From contig NW_022985067.1 in NCBI RefSeq assembly GCF_010015585.1, forward strand, positions 1,130,437-1,194,436: a stretch of 64,000 bases of DNA, written 5' to 3'. The notes below the pieces were generated by a model that ran no database searches, was not told where the DNA came from, and saw only the letters and a list, made by a program, of their open reading frames with translations. Origin of the DNA: Eremomyces bilateralis CBS 781.70. Its lineage: Eukaryota > Ascomycota > Dothideomycetes > Eremomycetales > Eremomycetaceae. Shown here piece by piece: positions 45,538 through 56,694 of the stretch. The position numbers and the translations under genes were made by a program. Position 1 is the stretch's first letter; every line of letters starts with the position of its first letter.

Positions 45538-47547
45538 ATGTAGGGGAAGGGGAAACGGGAAAAGGGGGACGGGGGAAGACTATTGGTTGGGAATCTAGGG
45601 GGGGGATCTCCTTCATGGCGGCCGTGGGACGGGCAATGCGAGATTTGCGGGCCACTTTTCTTATCTTTCTGATTTCAGGGGTTTTTACGAGCATAATATT
45701 CTGCTTTCTCTATCACGATAATAGTGAGCGTTCTCAACACTGGTCCGGACCACGTTGGGGACGCTCATGTCAGTCATGTTGATGATTTTCAACGACTTTC
45801 TTACACTCTTTCGCGTCCCCCCTCTTTCTTCTGCCCACTTGCTTACTTACTTCACGTTGAGATACCCGCTGCATCTAACCGGGGCGTCTCCTTTCTTTGG
45901 CACTGGTGGTTTGGTTTGCATCCCCCTACGGCCTCGACGGACCTAGATCTCGGACCTAGGGGCTTGATAGGGCATCGGGGTTCTTCTTACGTTCCAACGA
46001 AACGCATTGACGATTTCTTTCGGCTTCTTTCAAAATATCACCTGCTTGCCCCTCTCGTCTGCGTTTCCTCTGAGGCACTCCTCGACCACGGCGTCCAAGC
46101 ACGCGTGTTTTGAGAAAGCGACGCCGCATCGGGTTTGCGTGGCTTGACTCGTATATGAATGATGAACAGAATGGCTCGAGTTCCACGGAGCTGCCCGCCG
46201 CTTCGGTGTTAGCGGGTTCGGCGTCCTGCTGCGTTGGGAGCAGAGGGGAGGGAGGTACTTTGGGATACATTAGCAATGATTTACCTCGATAGCGATGGGA
46301 GGTGGGAACAATGAGACACGATAGCCAATCACGCCGCAATTGATACAAAATTATTTCTTGGACGTTGAATCGGGATAAGAGGCCGAGTGAAGTCATTCCT
46401 GCGCCGGAGATCATTGGATGGAGCAGACGGAATTCCTCGTGTCCCAGTGATGTCCTCCCTCTGCAGTCGCATTTACATTGTTCTCCTCTGGCGCCTCCCC
46501 CTCGCGTCCTTCCCCACACCCCCAACCCCATAGGCTGGCGTATAACAAATATCCCGGCGCTCGTCTACACGGCAAGCGGCAGTACATGCACCATACTCAC
46601 CGCACTCTCCTTGTAATCTTACCCGTCCTCCCCTCACATCTATCTTAATCAACCTGCCGCACTACCTCAACCAGGGCCATCGCCTCCCCCAGCCCGCGCC
46701 TTCCAACCGCCCCGCCTCTGTAGGCAGCCTATCCATCCCGCCGTCCTACCTCCAATAGGCAACCGGGCCGATGCATGGATATATCCAACGAGATTGAGGC
46801 CCGCTATCTCTCCGATGGTTGGGTTTGGGGTTACTTCATCGAGGTAATATCTTGGGCTTGGCGCAGGAGGGCGCGTCGGAAGGGGGCGATCACACGTGTC
46901 AGAGATAATTTCTGGCGCCCCTGGATGGGGATGGGGGGATGGTTGGGAGCCCGATGCCCGATGGGAGGAGAACTGGCCGGGCTTCCCCGCGCTTTTTGGA
47001 TGGTAAATTGGTAATATGTGTGGTGCAGCTGGGGTGGAGGGATGAGCTTGGGAACTGAAGTTTGAGCTGATGTCAAATGTTGTCAATGCCGATCGGATAC
47101 AAGGCTATGAGGCTACCAGGCAGAAATTCCGCCCCTGGCATTCTCAAGTTGCGCTCCACGTGTTGAGGCGGCGGAGCGGGAGATTCCGCTCGGGATCAAG
47201 CACGTGAGATTCAACCTCACTCCCAACAATTGGAAGCAACGCAAGATATCGCGGCAACTGTGTGTCAACGAACGGAGCCTATTGATTCAAGCAATAGGAT
47301 TGAGGCATTTCTCAACGCTCATAGTCGAAGGCAATTATATCGCCATCATTCCGAACTCCCAAATCGTCCCTATCCCAAATCCGTACCAAACCCGCCCAGG
47401 GTATTACTTCCCGATACAGAACACTTCCCCACGACAACACTACAGCACCAGGTTTCTCGATTCCTGGATGTGAATTTTCGGATCGTCACTTCCTTCGAAT
47501 TTCTCCTAATCATTACGAACCCAACATATCCTTCCCTAACCATCACC
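45538..47547. other. Long intergenic region, TBF1 / TAF10
   Basis: About 2 kb between two plus-strand genes. Minus-strand frames at 45956-46531 and 46667-47086 have no known motif and look like chance. The last 350 bases are probably promoter and leader of TAF10. Confidence 0.55.
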
Positions 47548-48475
47548 ATGTCATCCGCCGGCCCCAGCGAACCCATCTCCGACCCGACCCCCAACACTAC
47601 CAACCCCGCCCCCGAACCAGAGATCAAGACCGAACCCACGCAACAATCAGAATCCGACAATACGCTCGTCGCCCCGGCTGATGATGCGGACGCGGAACCA
47701 TCCCTCGACGCAACGCAGCCGGACCCGATGAATCTGGACGGCGGGAACGACGTGCAGATGAACGGTACGGACGAGCGAAATGGAGCGGCACCACTGTCTG
47801 CGGCGCCGGCGGGGCCGTCAGGACCGAGGATTGCGCAGAAGAAGGATGTGACGTTGCGGGACTTTCTGGGGAAGATGGATGACTATGCGCCGATTGTGAG
47901 TTATCTCTGATATAGCCGTCTCATCGCCGCTCTAGCTGGATATAGAGACGAACCCCCTTCACTATTGCTTTATATTCGAGGCTATCTACGCAAGATCCAT
48001 GCTGTCGAAAGCAACCATCGCTGACTTCTATCTTATCTAGATCCCCGACGCCGTCATCAACTACTACCTCACCCTTGCCGGCCTCCCCCCCCCCCCCCAA
48101 ACCCCCCCCCACCTCGCCCGCCTCCTCGGCCTCGCCACCCAGAAATTCATCGCCGACATCGCGGCCGACTCCTACCAATACTCCCGCATTCGCTCCTCCA
48201 ACACCACCTCCAACAACCCGATGCAAGGTCTCGGCGGCGTCGCGACCTTCGGCACGACGGCGGGCGGACCGAGCGGGCCGGGTGCGGCGCAGGGACAGGG
48301 CGGCGGGAAGGACGCGCCGGTGGCGAAGGCGGCAAATTTGGGGGTGCAGCGGCCGGGGTATGGAGGGGGTGGGCAGGGAGGCGCGAGTGGGCGGACGGTG
48401 TTGACGATGGAGGATTTGGGTATGGCGGTGGGGGAGTATGGGGTGAATGTGAAGCGGGGGGAGTTTTATCGATGA
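47548..48475 (+). CDS. TAF10: TAF10, TFIID/SAGA subunit
   Basis: Two exons (47548-47895, 48041-48475) over a 145-bp intron give 260 residues. The first 100 are acidic, Pro/Thr-rich and look disordered. The histone-fold region starts at about 103 with [15 protein letters not shown], crosses the intron into [17 protein letters not shown], and continues [19 protein letters not shown] and [15 protein letters not shown]. After a Gly/Ala-rich loop the strongly conserved end [20 protein letters not shown] closes the protein at FYR. TAF10 pairs with TAF3, TAF8 or SPT7 in TFIID and SAGA. A run of 14 C (48085-48098) codes four of the prolines in the core and keeps frame. Intron and exon phases agree. 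Confidence 0.95.
48085..48098 (+). repeat. C14 homopolymer in TAF10 coding sequence
   Basis: Fourteen consecutive C encode part of LPPPPQ within the histone fold; a second C9 run follows at 48102-48110. In-frame as given. Confidence 0.9.
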
Positions 48476-48680
48476 AGGAAGGGGGATGGATGGGTGGCAT
48501 TAATTATGGATTGCATTTCGTCGTGGAGTTTGGGACATGGGACGGACACGGGTGGATACCCCGTTGGCATCGAGGGTTCAAACTCTGAGGATTCTAGTAT
48601 ACATATGGTATCATGACTATATTCCATCGCCCTGGAACTCCGGCCAATGCGATGTCAGCGCAAATCTGCATGCACTCCGT

Positions 48681-49170
48681 TTACTTGTTCTTCGACTGCT
48701 TGTAGTAGAACCGTTTCCGCGTCCTAGTTACGGTCAGCCCGCACATCTATCATCGACGCATCGTCTGGTTGCAATGACACGATCATTATATCACAGAGCA
48801 CGTACGGTGAAAACTCTCCCAGCTTATGGCCCACCATGTCCTCCGTCACCATAAACTCATGGTAGATCTTCCCGTTGTGCACCTGGAACTTTCGTCCTAC
48901 GAAATTGGGTAATATGGTCGCGGAGCGCGCTTGCGTCTTGATCGGGATGACTCGGTCGCCGGGTTTCATGTGCGTGAGCGGAAGACTATGAAAACATCGT
49001 TAGGTTCGCCAAATCTATGGATTCGATCTGTTGGGTCGAGTAAGGTGATGGACATACGGGACGATATGTGGTCCTGCAAGTGTGTTAGTAGAGCGCGATA
49101 AATGGGAGCATCAGAGTAGGGGATTACCTTTCCACACCGAGCGCTTCAGCAGCGCTCGTGTTGGGAACAT
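48681..49170 (-). CDS. RSM19: Mitochondrial small-subunit ribosomal protein uS19m
   Basis: Four exons (49170-49128, 49073-49058, 48985-48806, 48723-48681) give 93 residues, the size of yeast Rsm19 (about 91). One internal exon is only 16 nt. The spliced protein reads [20 protein letters not shown], then [31 protein letters not shown] and [13 protein letters not shown], the uS19 signature. It binds the head of the mitoribosomal small subunit. Reading on from the upstream frame would add residues but no ATG there fits the family better. It diverges from MRE11 across 352 bp. Confidence 0.95.
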
Positions 49171-49522
49171 TGCATCGTTTGATTCGTATTCTGGAGATGA
49201 AGATTTAGGTTGAGGTTGGAATTGATATTCGAGGATGAGCTCCGGCGGACTAAAAGGACCTTTGACGTGCTGATGCCTGGACAACCACGACAGCTTGCAG
49301 GGATCAGTCAACTTCGTGTTAAAGAGACGAATGCGATGCGTGACGCGCTGGTGTTGAATGTCGCGTTTGTAGTTTAAGAGCAGGGGAATTGACGGGATCG
49401 AAGTCGATATGAACATTGAACGGACACTGTTGATAGAATTCTGAGATTTATTCGAACAAGAGGGAAGTTGGTGTCGAATTGGACGAGACGCCTCAATTCG
49501 TCTCAGCGGAACCGCGACAACT
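49171..49522. other. Divergent promoter region, uS19m / MRE11
   Basis: 352 bases shared by two divergent genes; a compact bidirectional promoter is likely. No specific element is claimed. Confidence 0.6.
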
Positions 49523-52060
49523 ATGCCAGCCAGGGCAGTACAACAGGAAGCCTCCGGTAATATAGCCTTTCAATTTTCCATAACGTTTCTGTCTTTGACT
49601 CCGAGTCCCATGTATGATCCCCCAAGTCTAATACCATATATCCAGAGGCGGACACCATCCGCATCCTCATCTCCACCGACAACCATGTCGGCTACAACGA
49701 GCGCGACTCGATCCGCGGCGACGACAGCTGGAAGTCGTTCCACGAGGTCATGTGTCTCGCGAAGGACCATGACGTGGATATGATTCTGCTGGCGGGGGAC
49801 TTGTTCCATGACAATAACCCGTCGCGGAAGGCGATGTATCAGGTCATGCGATCGTTAAGGATGGCGTGTCTGGGTGACAAGCCATGTGAGTTGGAGATGC
49901 TGAGCGATGCGAGTGAGAATTTCCATGGGTGAGTACCTATATCACTCAAAACAATTTAGGTAGAGGAGGGGAGCTGCTAACTCGTATGTAGAGCGTTCAA
50001 TCATGTCAACTATGAGGACCCGGATATCAATGTTGGCATCCCAGTGTTTTCCATACACGGGAACCACGACGATCCATCAGGAGTACGTATAACCCTTTCT
50101 ATGGATGATTCAATTGATAATTTGTGAAGCACGGGCATATGTCTGCCCTTGATCTGCTTCAAGTTGCGGGTCTAGTCAACTACTACGGCAGGACCCCCGA
50201 GGCGGACAATATCACCATCAAGCCTGTCCTGCTACAAAAAGGGCGCACGAAACTTGCCCTCTATGGAATGAGCAATGTCCGCGATGAACGGCTGTTCCGT
50301 ACTTTTCGAGACGGCAAAGTCAAGTTCTTTCAGCCAAGCACCCAGAAGAATGAGTGGTTCAACCTGATGAGTGTGCATCAGAACCACCATGCCTATACGG
50401 ATACTGGCTATCTCCCTGAGTCCTTCCTCCCTGACTTCCTTGACCTGGTCATCTGGGGACATGAGCACGAATGTCTCATCGACCCAAACTACAACCCCGA
50501 ACAGAACTTTCATGTCATGCAACCCGGCTCGTCCGTTGCGACCTCCTTAGTCCCAGGAGAAGCCGTGACGAAGCAAGTTACCATCCTGTCCGTTACAGGC
50601 AAACAGTTTCAGTCGGAGCCAATCAGGCTCAAATCCGTCCGGCCATTCGTCATGAAAGAAGTTATCCTGGCCGATGAGAGGGCCATGAAGAATGTCTGGA
50701 AGAAAGACGATAACCGGCAGGAAATTACCCGGTATCTCTCTACCATTGTCGAGACGCTCATCGATCAAGCGAACTCCGAGTGGTTAGCTGCGCAGGATGA
50801 AGATTATGATGAGGAGGACCAGCCTCAGCCCTTGCCACTGATCCGTCTTCGCGTGGAATATACCGCTCCGGAAGGAGGCCGTTTCGATGTTGAGAACCCG
50901 CAGCGATTCTCCAATCGATTTGTAGGGAAGGTGGCCAATGTGAACGACGTCGTACAGTTTCACCGGAAGAAGGCTACGGCACGAAGAAACAAAGATGGCG
51001 TTGAGCTACCGGAAGCGTCCGTTCTCTCGGCTCTATCACTTGATTCGGTGAAAGTCGAGAAACTCGTCAAGGAATTCCTTACGGCGCAGTCTTTGACCAT
51101 CCTCCCACAAAACTCATTTGGAGATGCAGTCAGTCAATTCGTTGATAAGGACGACAAGCATGCAATGGAGACTTTCGTCAACGAAAGCCTTGCGAATCAG
51201 TTGAAGCATTTGCTTACCTCGGCCGAGAACGTGGAAGAAGATGATTTGACAGAGGCGATGGATGTGTATCGGGCAAAGCTTGAGGAGCTATTTTCGAAGG
51301 GGCACTTGAAGAAACGGGTATGTGGTTTATCAAATCCGTATCCTAATATATCCTAACCGAAGAAACAGTCGAGGATCAGATATCGACCGAAGCCAACGGG
51401 CTGGGACTCAGATATGGATGGAGAATGGGAAGATCAACCGGCAGCAATCATGCGGTCCGAAGATGAACAGGAGGAAGATGACGATGACCTTGCCTCTGCT
51501 CCACCACGACAATCCACCTCTGCGCGTGGTCGAGGCCGCGGTCGTGGTCGTGGCGGAATGGCGGCCAGCAGCCGCTCCACCGCCGCGGCCAAGAAGGCTC
51601 CTGCCAAAAAGGTTCCTGCCAAGTCTTCCCGCTCCACCCGCCGTCCCGCTATTGAGGAAAAAGAAGACGACGAAGACGAAGACGTGGTCATGCTCGACGA
51701 TGATGAGGAGGATGAGGAGTCCGAAGAAGAGGGTCTCTTCGTTCGGCGCTCCAAGACCGCGCCAGAGAATCCTACTAGAAAGTCAACGGCAAGGAAACCG
51801 GCACCGGCGGCCGCGAGAGGAGCGAAGAAGACGGCGACGACGACGAGGCAGTCGACATTGAGTTTCTCGCAACGAGGAGCGTCGCAGAAACCTGCACCAG
51901 CGAATACGAGGGGAAGGAAAGCGATTGAAGTTGTATGTGTGCCCATTGAATCATTCCGGTTCGTATGGACTAACGTTTCAACTTACAGAGTGACGATGAG
52001 ATTTCGGACGATTCAGATGACTTTGATCCTCCGATGGCAAGAACAAGGGCTCGGCGTTAG
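49523..52060 (+). CDS. MRE11: MRE11 double-strand break repair nuclease
   Basis: Six exons (49523-49556, 49646-49928, 49992-50082, 50130-51317, 51369-51932, 51989-52060) give 743 residues. The phosphodiesterase motifs appear in order: ISTDNHVGY (Asp23, His25), [26 protein letters not shown] and IWGHEHEC, which bind two Mn ions. The capping domain follows (about 300-530), with [29 protein letters not shown] and VKEFL. The last 170 residues are a disordered tail with an RGRGRGRGG stretch like the methylated GAR motif of Mre11, acidic runs and an end rich in Asp and Arg. With Rad50 and Nbs1/Xrs2 it resects DNA ends and acts at telomeres. The first exon is only 34 nt. Confidence 0.95.
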
Positions 52061-53109
52061 AGCCGAGATTTGAGAGGGTGTTGGCGATGTGGAGTTTTCG
52101 ATCCAGCACGATGTAGAGATGAGGGAAGAGCGAGGGCAGTCGGATAAAGCTCCCTTCAGGTACTCTCATTCCAATGATGAAAGGAATAGGTTGCTAACAG
52201 TACATTGCCAGCTTAGCGCGAGGCGTCACGGAGCACTTTCTTTGTATGCTGTCGATGCATACTTTCTGCAGATACCCATCCTTCCCCTGTCTATAGGCGG
52301 ATATATAACAAACATTCCGATTCACTAATTATCAGTCCAAATCAACTAAACCTGTGCAGATGTGCCACACGCCTTTCAACTGTTCAATTCACTAGAGCGT
52401 GCTTGAAACTTTTACAATGTTACGCTCCGTCGCTGCCGAATAACAGGAAAGCGCACTCCATGACTTCCATATCGAGAAGCCACCCCTATATTGGATGGCG
52501 CTAGTACTAAAAGAGATCCAACTTGATGCCATCCTTTTCTCGATCAACCAGGCGCATCGCTCGATCTCCATTCATTGCAATCGCACTTCAATGCTGTCCA
52601 TGTTTCTTGCAACGTATCCCAGCGAGCTCCTACCTCTACCATCATCACCCTCACAGCATTGCCGTTCTCATGCCGCTCCAACAACAGGAAAGAACTATAC
52701 TTCGTTTACTACCAGTGATAAACATGCGTCCGCCGTGCTTCTGTCGTTTCATCTTCTTCATACCATCCATTCACTCATTCCACGGCTCCATCACTCTCGC
52801 ATTTCGTTCATTCTCTTCAGCCATTGTTGTGCTTTTGGATACGATCACCTGTGGTTTCTCAGCGGATCGTTTCATACCATCGTTTTTGTCAGGTCTGAAC
52901 GCTACAGGTAACTCTCATTTCCGACCATTTCCTAAGAGTGTCAAAGCTATTAGATCCCCTGCCATATCGTGATAACTTGCAGCCGAAGCTGATCATATCA
53001 GTGTCGAACGCCTTTCATTCACAGTCACATACCAAGTGTCTCGAGCCCCATCGTTGCCTATCCGCAGCTCCGATCGTTTGGGTCTCGTGGACATTGGAAC
53101 CCGGTTATC
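52061..53109. other. Intergenic region, MRE11 / eIF4E-binding candidate
   Basis: About 1.05 kb between two plus-strand genes, pyrimidine-rich from 52500 on; probably 3' flank and a long promoter/leader. No gene seen. Confidence 0.6.
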
Positions 53110-56100
53110 ATGACCCAATACAAAGTCGAAGAGCTTCTGGCACTCCGAGACTCGGTCTCTGAATCCGCAGTGTCCATCGAAAAGCTCGATGTCGATGAAT
53201 CTGTGAAAGGTCAGTCTCCCTTCGGCATGATTCCAGCCAACTGTCCCCATGCATCTCAAGGCAACACAGCCATTTCCAACATAACACGGCGATGCTTATT
53301 CTACTGCGCTCAATTGTCTCGAGATGAGGGTATGCCCGCATCTGATTTGGACGAACTTCACGAGCACCATCAGGCTCGTTTTGATTCCCCGTTTCCTGCT
53401 TCCACCTCCCACTTCTCACTCTCGCTTCCCGCTTCCCTCTCACTTCTCATATCTTCCCCACTTCAAACTCACTCCAAAAAAACTTCCCTTGACCAAATTA
53501 TCACGAGATTTGTCTCTCCTTCTCTGTCTCGGTCCAACAGCGATATCATGCCGCTATATATCACAGGGAAAGGGTCTCCTGTTCGACGAATCCCTAGCCT
53601 CACCTCCAGTCACATCCGCTTGATACCACAACACAGTCGAAGGTTTACTGACAAATTCCTTGAAGAGCACGTTCTCCGACCTTCCTCCTCTGTCAATTGC
53701 ATGTCACTAAAGAGTGAGAATATTCCTCTCGACGGGAATTCGAAGGCAACCCGTGCAGTGAGTGGTCCTCCTCGGTGCGCCTCACAGCCTGTGAAGGAGC
53801 AAGTCTTTGGCCATCTGGCTGTCAAGAAACCCTCTCCGACGCCCTCTATCAAGCGTGGCAAAGCAGAACGCCTTCTCAAGGAGCACGCGTCTCCTCCGGG
53901 GATGCGTGTGACAGCGGGTGGACGAGTCGTTCCCACGGATTTCACTTCTTTCGTTGCTCCAGTTCCACCATTCCATCCTGCGGCGAGGGGTCACATGTTC
54001 GATATGCGTGCAGGAAAACCTGACAGCGCCCATCAGGCTCCAAGCCATCACTCCATTCCGCAAGGCTTCATCGGTTACGACATCAAGGGTCAGCTTTGCC
54101 AGAAAGTTGGCGACAATCTTCTTCCTGTGCAAATGATCAACGGGCTTCCCCACTTTCACTTGCCGCCGGTCAACAACTTTCCCGCAATCCCAGCGATGTC
54201 AGCTCCCACTGCTCCACCGACGGGGCAGCAATTTGCGAACCAGTTCGGGAATGGATCGTTGCCCGCTGAACCAGCCTCCGTCAATATTGATGAGCATATC
54301 ACTCACTTGGAGAATCACTACAAGTTGCTGGACAAGGAACGCCAGCAGTTCGAACGCTTTGAAGTGATTGAGAAGGAACGTGCTCCCGTTCACATGCAGA
54401 GGCAGTTGATCGAGAAGAAGCGTTGGTACATCACGGAACTTGACCGCATTCGCCGTGCTGCCAAGCAGGTCAAAGAGATGAAGGCGACAGGTGCTGTCAC
54501 TGTACCTGCAACCTTTGGCCTGGAAGCGAATCACTCCGCCCCAGCGCCTGCACCGCCTCAGCAACATGCTCCTGGTTTTATGTTCCAGGGAATGCCTCAG
54601 CAACTCGCCGCTCCGCAGGCTCACCCGATGTTTCGCCAAGGCCCTGTCATGCACTTTGAGGTCCCTCAATACGGCCCGGTCCGCTATGACATGCCTCCAC
54701 ATGGATTCTACCTTCCCAATGGAATGCAGCCTGGCATGCAGCCCGGTCCCGGTGGTTTCTTCCCAGTCAATGGAGGCATGCCGGTCCACAACTTCGGTCC
54801 GAACCCTGCAGAACCAAACGGAATAGCCCAAGCTAAGCCTTTGAATCCTGAGCAGCCTTTCGATGCCGATCAGCCTTTCAGTCGTGGCAACAATGCCGTG
54901 GAGATCAAAGACCCTCTCGAACGCCCCAAACAAGACTCTCACCTGGATCCAACCAGTCCCAGCTATGTTCCGAAGAACCTCGCCGGCACTCGCAAGGAGT
55001 CGTCTCTCAAACACTGCGACCCTGGCACGCCCACTCCTGTTGGCTCTCCGAATGATGGCCTCCCTCGCGCCGACCTTGCCAAGTACCTCGTCGGAGACGA
55101 TGGCGACAACCATCATGGCTCTCCAGAGATTCCCTCCTCTGCGGAACGGGTCAACAAGAAGTCCAGTCAATCCAGTGTCAGCACGAGTGCCTTCTTCCCC
55201 GTGAACACCCACGAGTACTCCACGAAGACCTTGTATGGGGCGCGATCTGGAGCCAACGAGGAGAACATACCATTTATGTCGTCCCCAAACGGGGAGAGAA
55301 GTGCCCCTGGGGTTCCGACGAACACGCCCGCTCCCGGAGTCGAGGCAGCCCACAGCAAGGACGGATCTCATGCGTCCGCGCAAGATCATCGTCTGTCGTC
55401 GTGGACACGAGAAAGCGGACAAGTCATGGATCTTGCTCTCAATAATGGTAATCATGATCTGAGAGCCCCCGTTCTCGACGGTCCGGCTTCTGAGTCCCCC
55501 GATCGATTCTTCACCGTACAGTTAAGCTCCGGCCGCAGCGACGCTTCGGAGGCGTCTATCAAGTCGCTTGACTTGGGCTATCTCGATGGATGGCAAACCG
55601 ACTATCGCCCGACCGAAGTCCTCCGATCCAGCAAATATCGCGAGCAATTCGGACGCGCACTTGAAGCACGACGCCGTCTTCGTGAGACAGAGCAGGGCAA
55701 ACGAAAGGATGAGCTCTCTGATGCCGAACTCATCAAATCGGGCAGCCGTCCCGAACGGCTCTTGAAGTCCGAGGAATATTGGACCGCTTTCGAAGAGGGC
55801 AATCACGCGCGGCACCAGCGCATAGTGGAGAACACGGAGAACCCCATCCCACCGCTTCCGAACGCGCCACATCTTTCACCGCGTCGCTTCGCGCTTACAG
55901 AGCCCGACTCCAACATCGAAACTCTCTCTGGGCTTCCAAGCAACGTGCAAGGCAATACTATCACGGCCTCCGAGCCCCCAAAGCGAACATATGCCGGCCC
56001 AACACAACCACTTCACGCACAGACAGCATCCGAAGCCCAGAATGCCTCCAACGTGACCACAAACGGCATCTCGGCCATTCAACCCATCAACGTGCAAGCC

Positions 56101-56694
56101 AACATGTGCAAGCCGACCAAAAGCAAGCATTGCTACCGCTCCAGCACGACTTCCGGCCGCACTCGCAATGCCTCCCGCGCTGTCTCTGCAGCCATCCGCC
56201 CGTATCCTGGCAACATGGCGTACAACGACCCGCTCCGATGCAAGTCGCCCACCAGTCCCAAAATCAGCAACGGCTGGCCTTCCCAATGCGACGGGGCTGT
56301 CGACGATCTCGCCCGCGAACTCTCGCACACCACCATGACCGCCTCCGGGCCATCCACCGCGCCCGCCACCACGCTCAACGGCACCATCAACCAAGACACG
56401 GCGTTCAAATCCCCGAAGAAAGACAAGGGCAGCGCGACGCCGTCGCCCAGCAAGAAGGAGAAAGGATCGTCGTCCCCGGCGCGGGCGAAGTTGGAGCAGA
56501 TCGCGAACAAGGTGAAGAACTTCGACAAGCGCAAAGAGAAAGGGGACAAGGAGAAGCCGGATCCGGCGACGATGGATCCGGAGCAGAAGGAGAAGCATCG
56601 GAAGGCGTGGCGGAAGCGGTTCGATCGGGTGCGGAAGGAGCAGTCGGAGGAGATTCGGAAGTATCACAATGGGCAGAGGAATTCGAATGGATGA
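53110..56694 (+). CDS. Large disordered protein with eIF4E-binding motif (4E-T-like candidate)
   Basis: Most likely two exons (53110-53209 and 53666-56694; 1042 residues) over a 456-bp intron with a CTGAC branch site. The frame stays open through the intron by chance, so an unspliced 1194-residue reading exists, but the intervening DNA is pyrimidine-rich and unlike coding sequence. The N-terminus MTQYKVEELLALRDS contains Tyr-x4-Leu-Leu (Tyr4, Leu9, Leu10), the canonical motif by which 4E-BPs, eIF4G and 4E-T dock on eIF4E. A coiled coil lies near residues 210-280 (ITHLENHYKLLDKERQQFER). The middle is Pro/Met/Gly-rich, a charged helical region follows (SKYREQFGRALEARRRLRE), and the end is a basic coil. 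4E-T and Cup repress translation or store mRNA in P-bodies; that this protein does so is inference. It seems specific to filamentous fungi. Confidence 0.75.
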   Translation: MTQYKVEELLALRDSVSESAVSIEKLDVDESVKGQSPFGMIPANCPHASQGNTAISNITRRCLFYCAQLSRDEGMPASDLDELHEHHQARFDSPFPASTSHFSLSLPASLSLLISSPLQTHSKKTSLDQIITRFVSPSLSRSNSDIMPLYITGKGSPVRRIPSLTSSHIRLIPQHSRRFTDKFLEEHVLRPSSSVNCMSLKSENIPLDGNSKATRAVSGPPRCASQPVKEQVFGHLAVKKPSPTPSIKRGKAERLLKEHASPPGMRVTAGGRVVPTDFTSFVAPVPPFHPAARGHMFDMRAGKPDSAHQAPSHHSIPQGFIGYDIKGQLCQKVGDNLLPVQMINGLPHFHLPPVNNFPAIPAMSAPTAPPTGQQFANQFGNGSLPAEPASVNIDEHITHLENHYKLLDKERQQFERFEVIEKERAPVHMQRQLIEKKRWYITELDRIRRAAKQVKEMKATGAVTVPATFGLEANHSAPAPAPPQQHAPGFMFQGMPQQLAAPQAHPMFRQGPVMHFEVPQYGPVRYDMPPHGFYLPNGMQPGMQPGPGGFFPVNGGMPVHNFGPNPAEPNGIAQAKPLNPEQPFDADQPFSRGNNAVEIKDPLERPKQDSHLDPTSPSYVPKNLAGTRKESSLKHCDPGTPTPVGSPNDGLPRADLAKYLVGDDGDNHHGSPEIPSSAERVNKKSSQSSVSTSAFFPVNTHEYSTKTLYGARSGANEENIPFMSSPNGERSAPGVPTNTPAPGVEAAHSKDGSHASAQDHRLSSWTRESGQVMDLALNNGNHDLRAPVLDGPASESPDRFFTVQLSSGRSDASEASIKSLDLGYLDGWQTDYRPTEVLRSSKYREQFGRALEARRRLRETEQGKRKDELSDAELIKSGSRPERLLKSEEYWTAFEEGNHARHQRIVENTENPIPPLPNAPHLSPRRFALTEPDSNIETLSGLPSNVQGNTITASEPPKRTYAGPTQPLHAQTASEAQNASNVTTNGISAIQPINVQANMCKPTKSKHCYRSSTTSGRTRNASRAVSAAIRPYPGNMAYNDPLRCKSPTSPKISNGWPSQCDGAVDDLARELSHTTMTASGPSTAPATTLNGTINQDTAFKSPKKDKGSATPSPSKKEKGSSSPARAKLEQIANKVKNFDKRKEKGDKEKPDPATMDPEQKEKHRKAWRKRFDRVRKEQSEEIRKYHNGQRNSNG

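Noticed and set aside
45956-46531. 191-codon minus-strand frame between TBF1 and TAF10
   Set aside because: No ATG near its start, no domain, low-complexity composition, and it lies in flanking DNA of two well-supported genes.
48530-48600. GGGTTCAAACTC as a tRNA T-loop
   Set aside because: The stem pairs over only three bases and no other tRNA arm is present.
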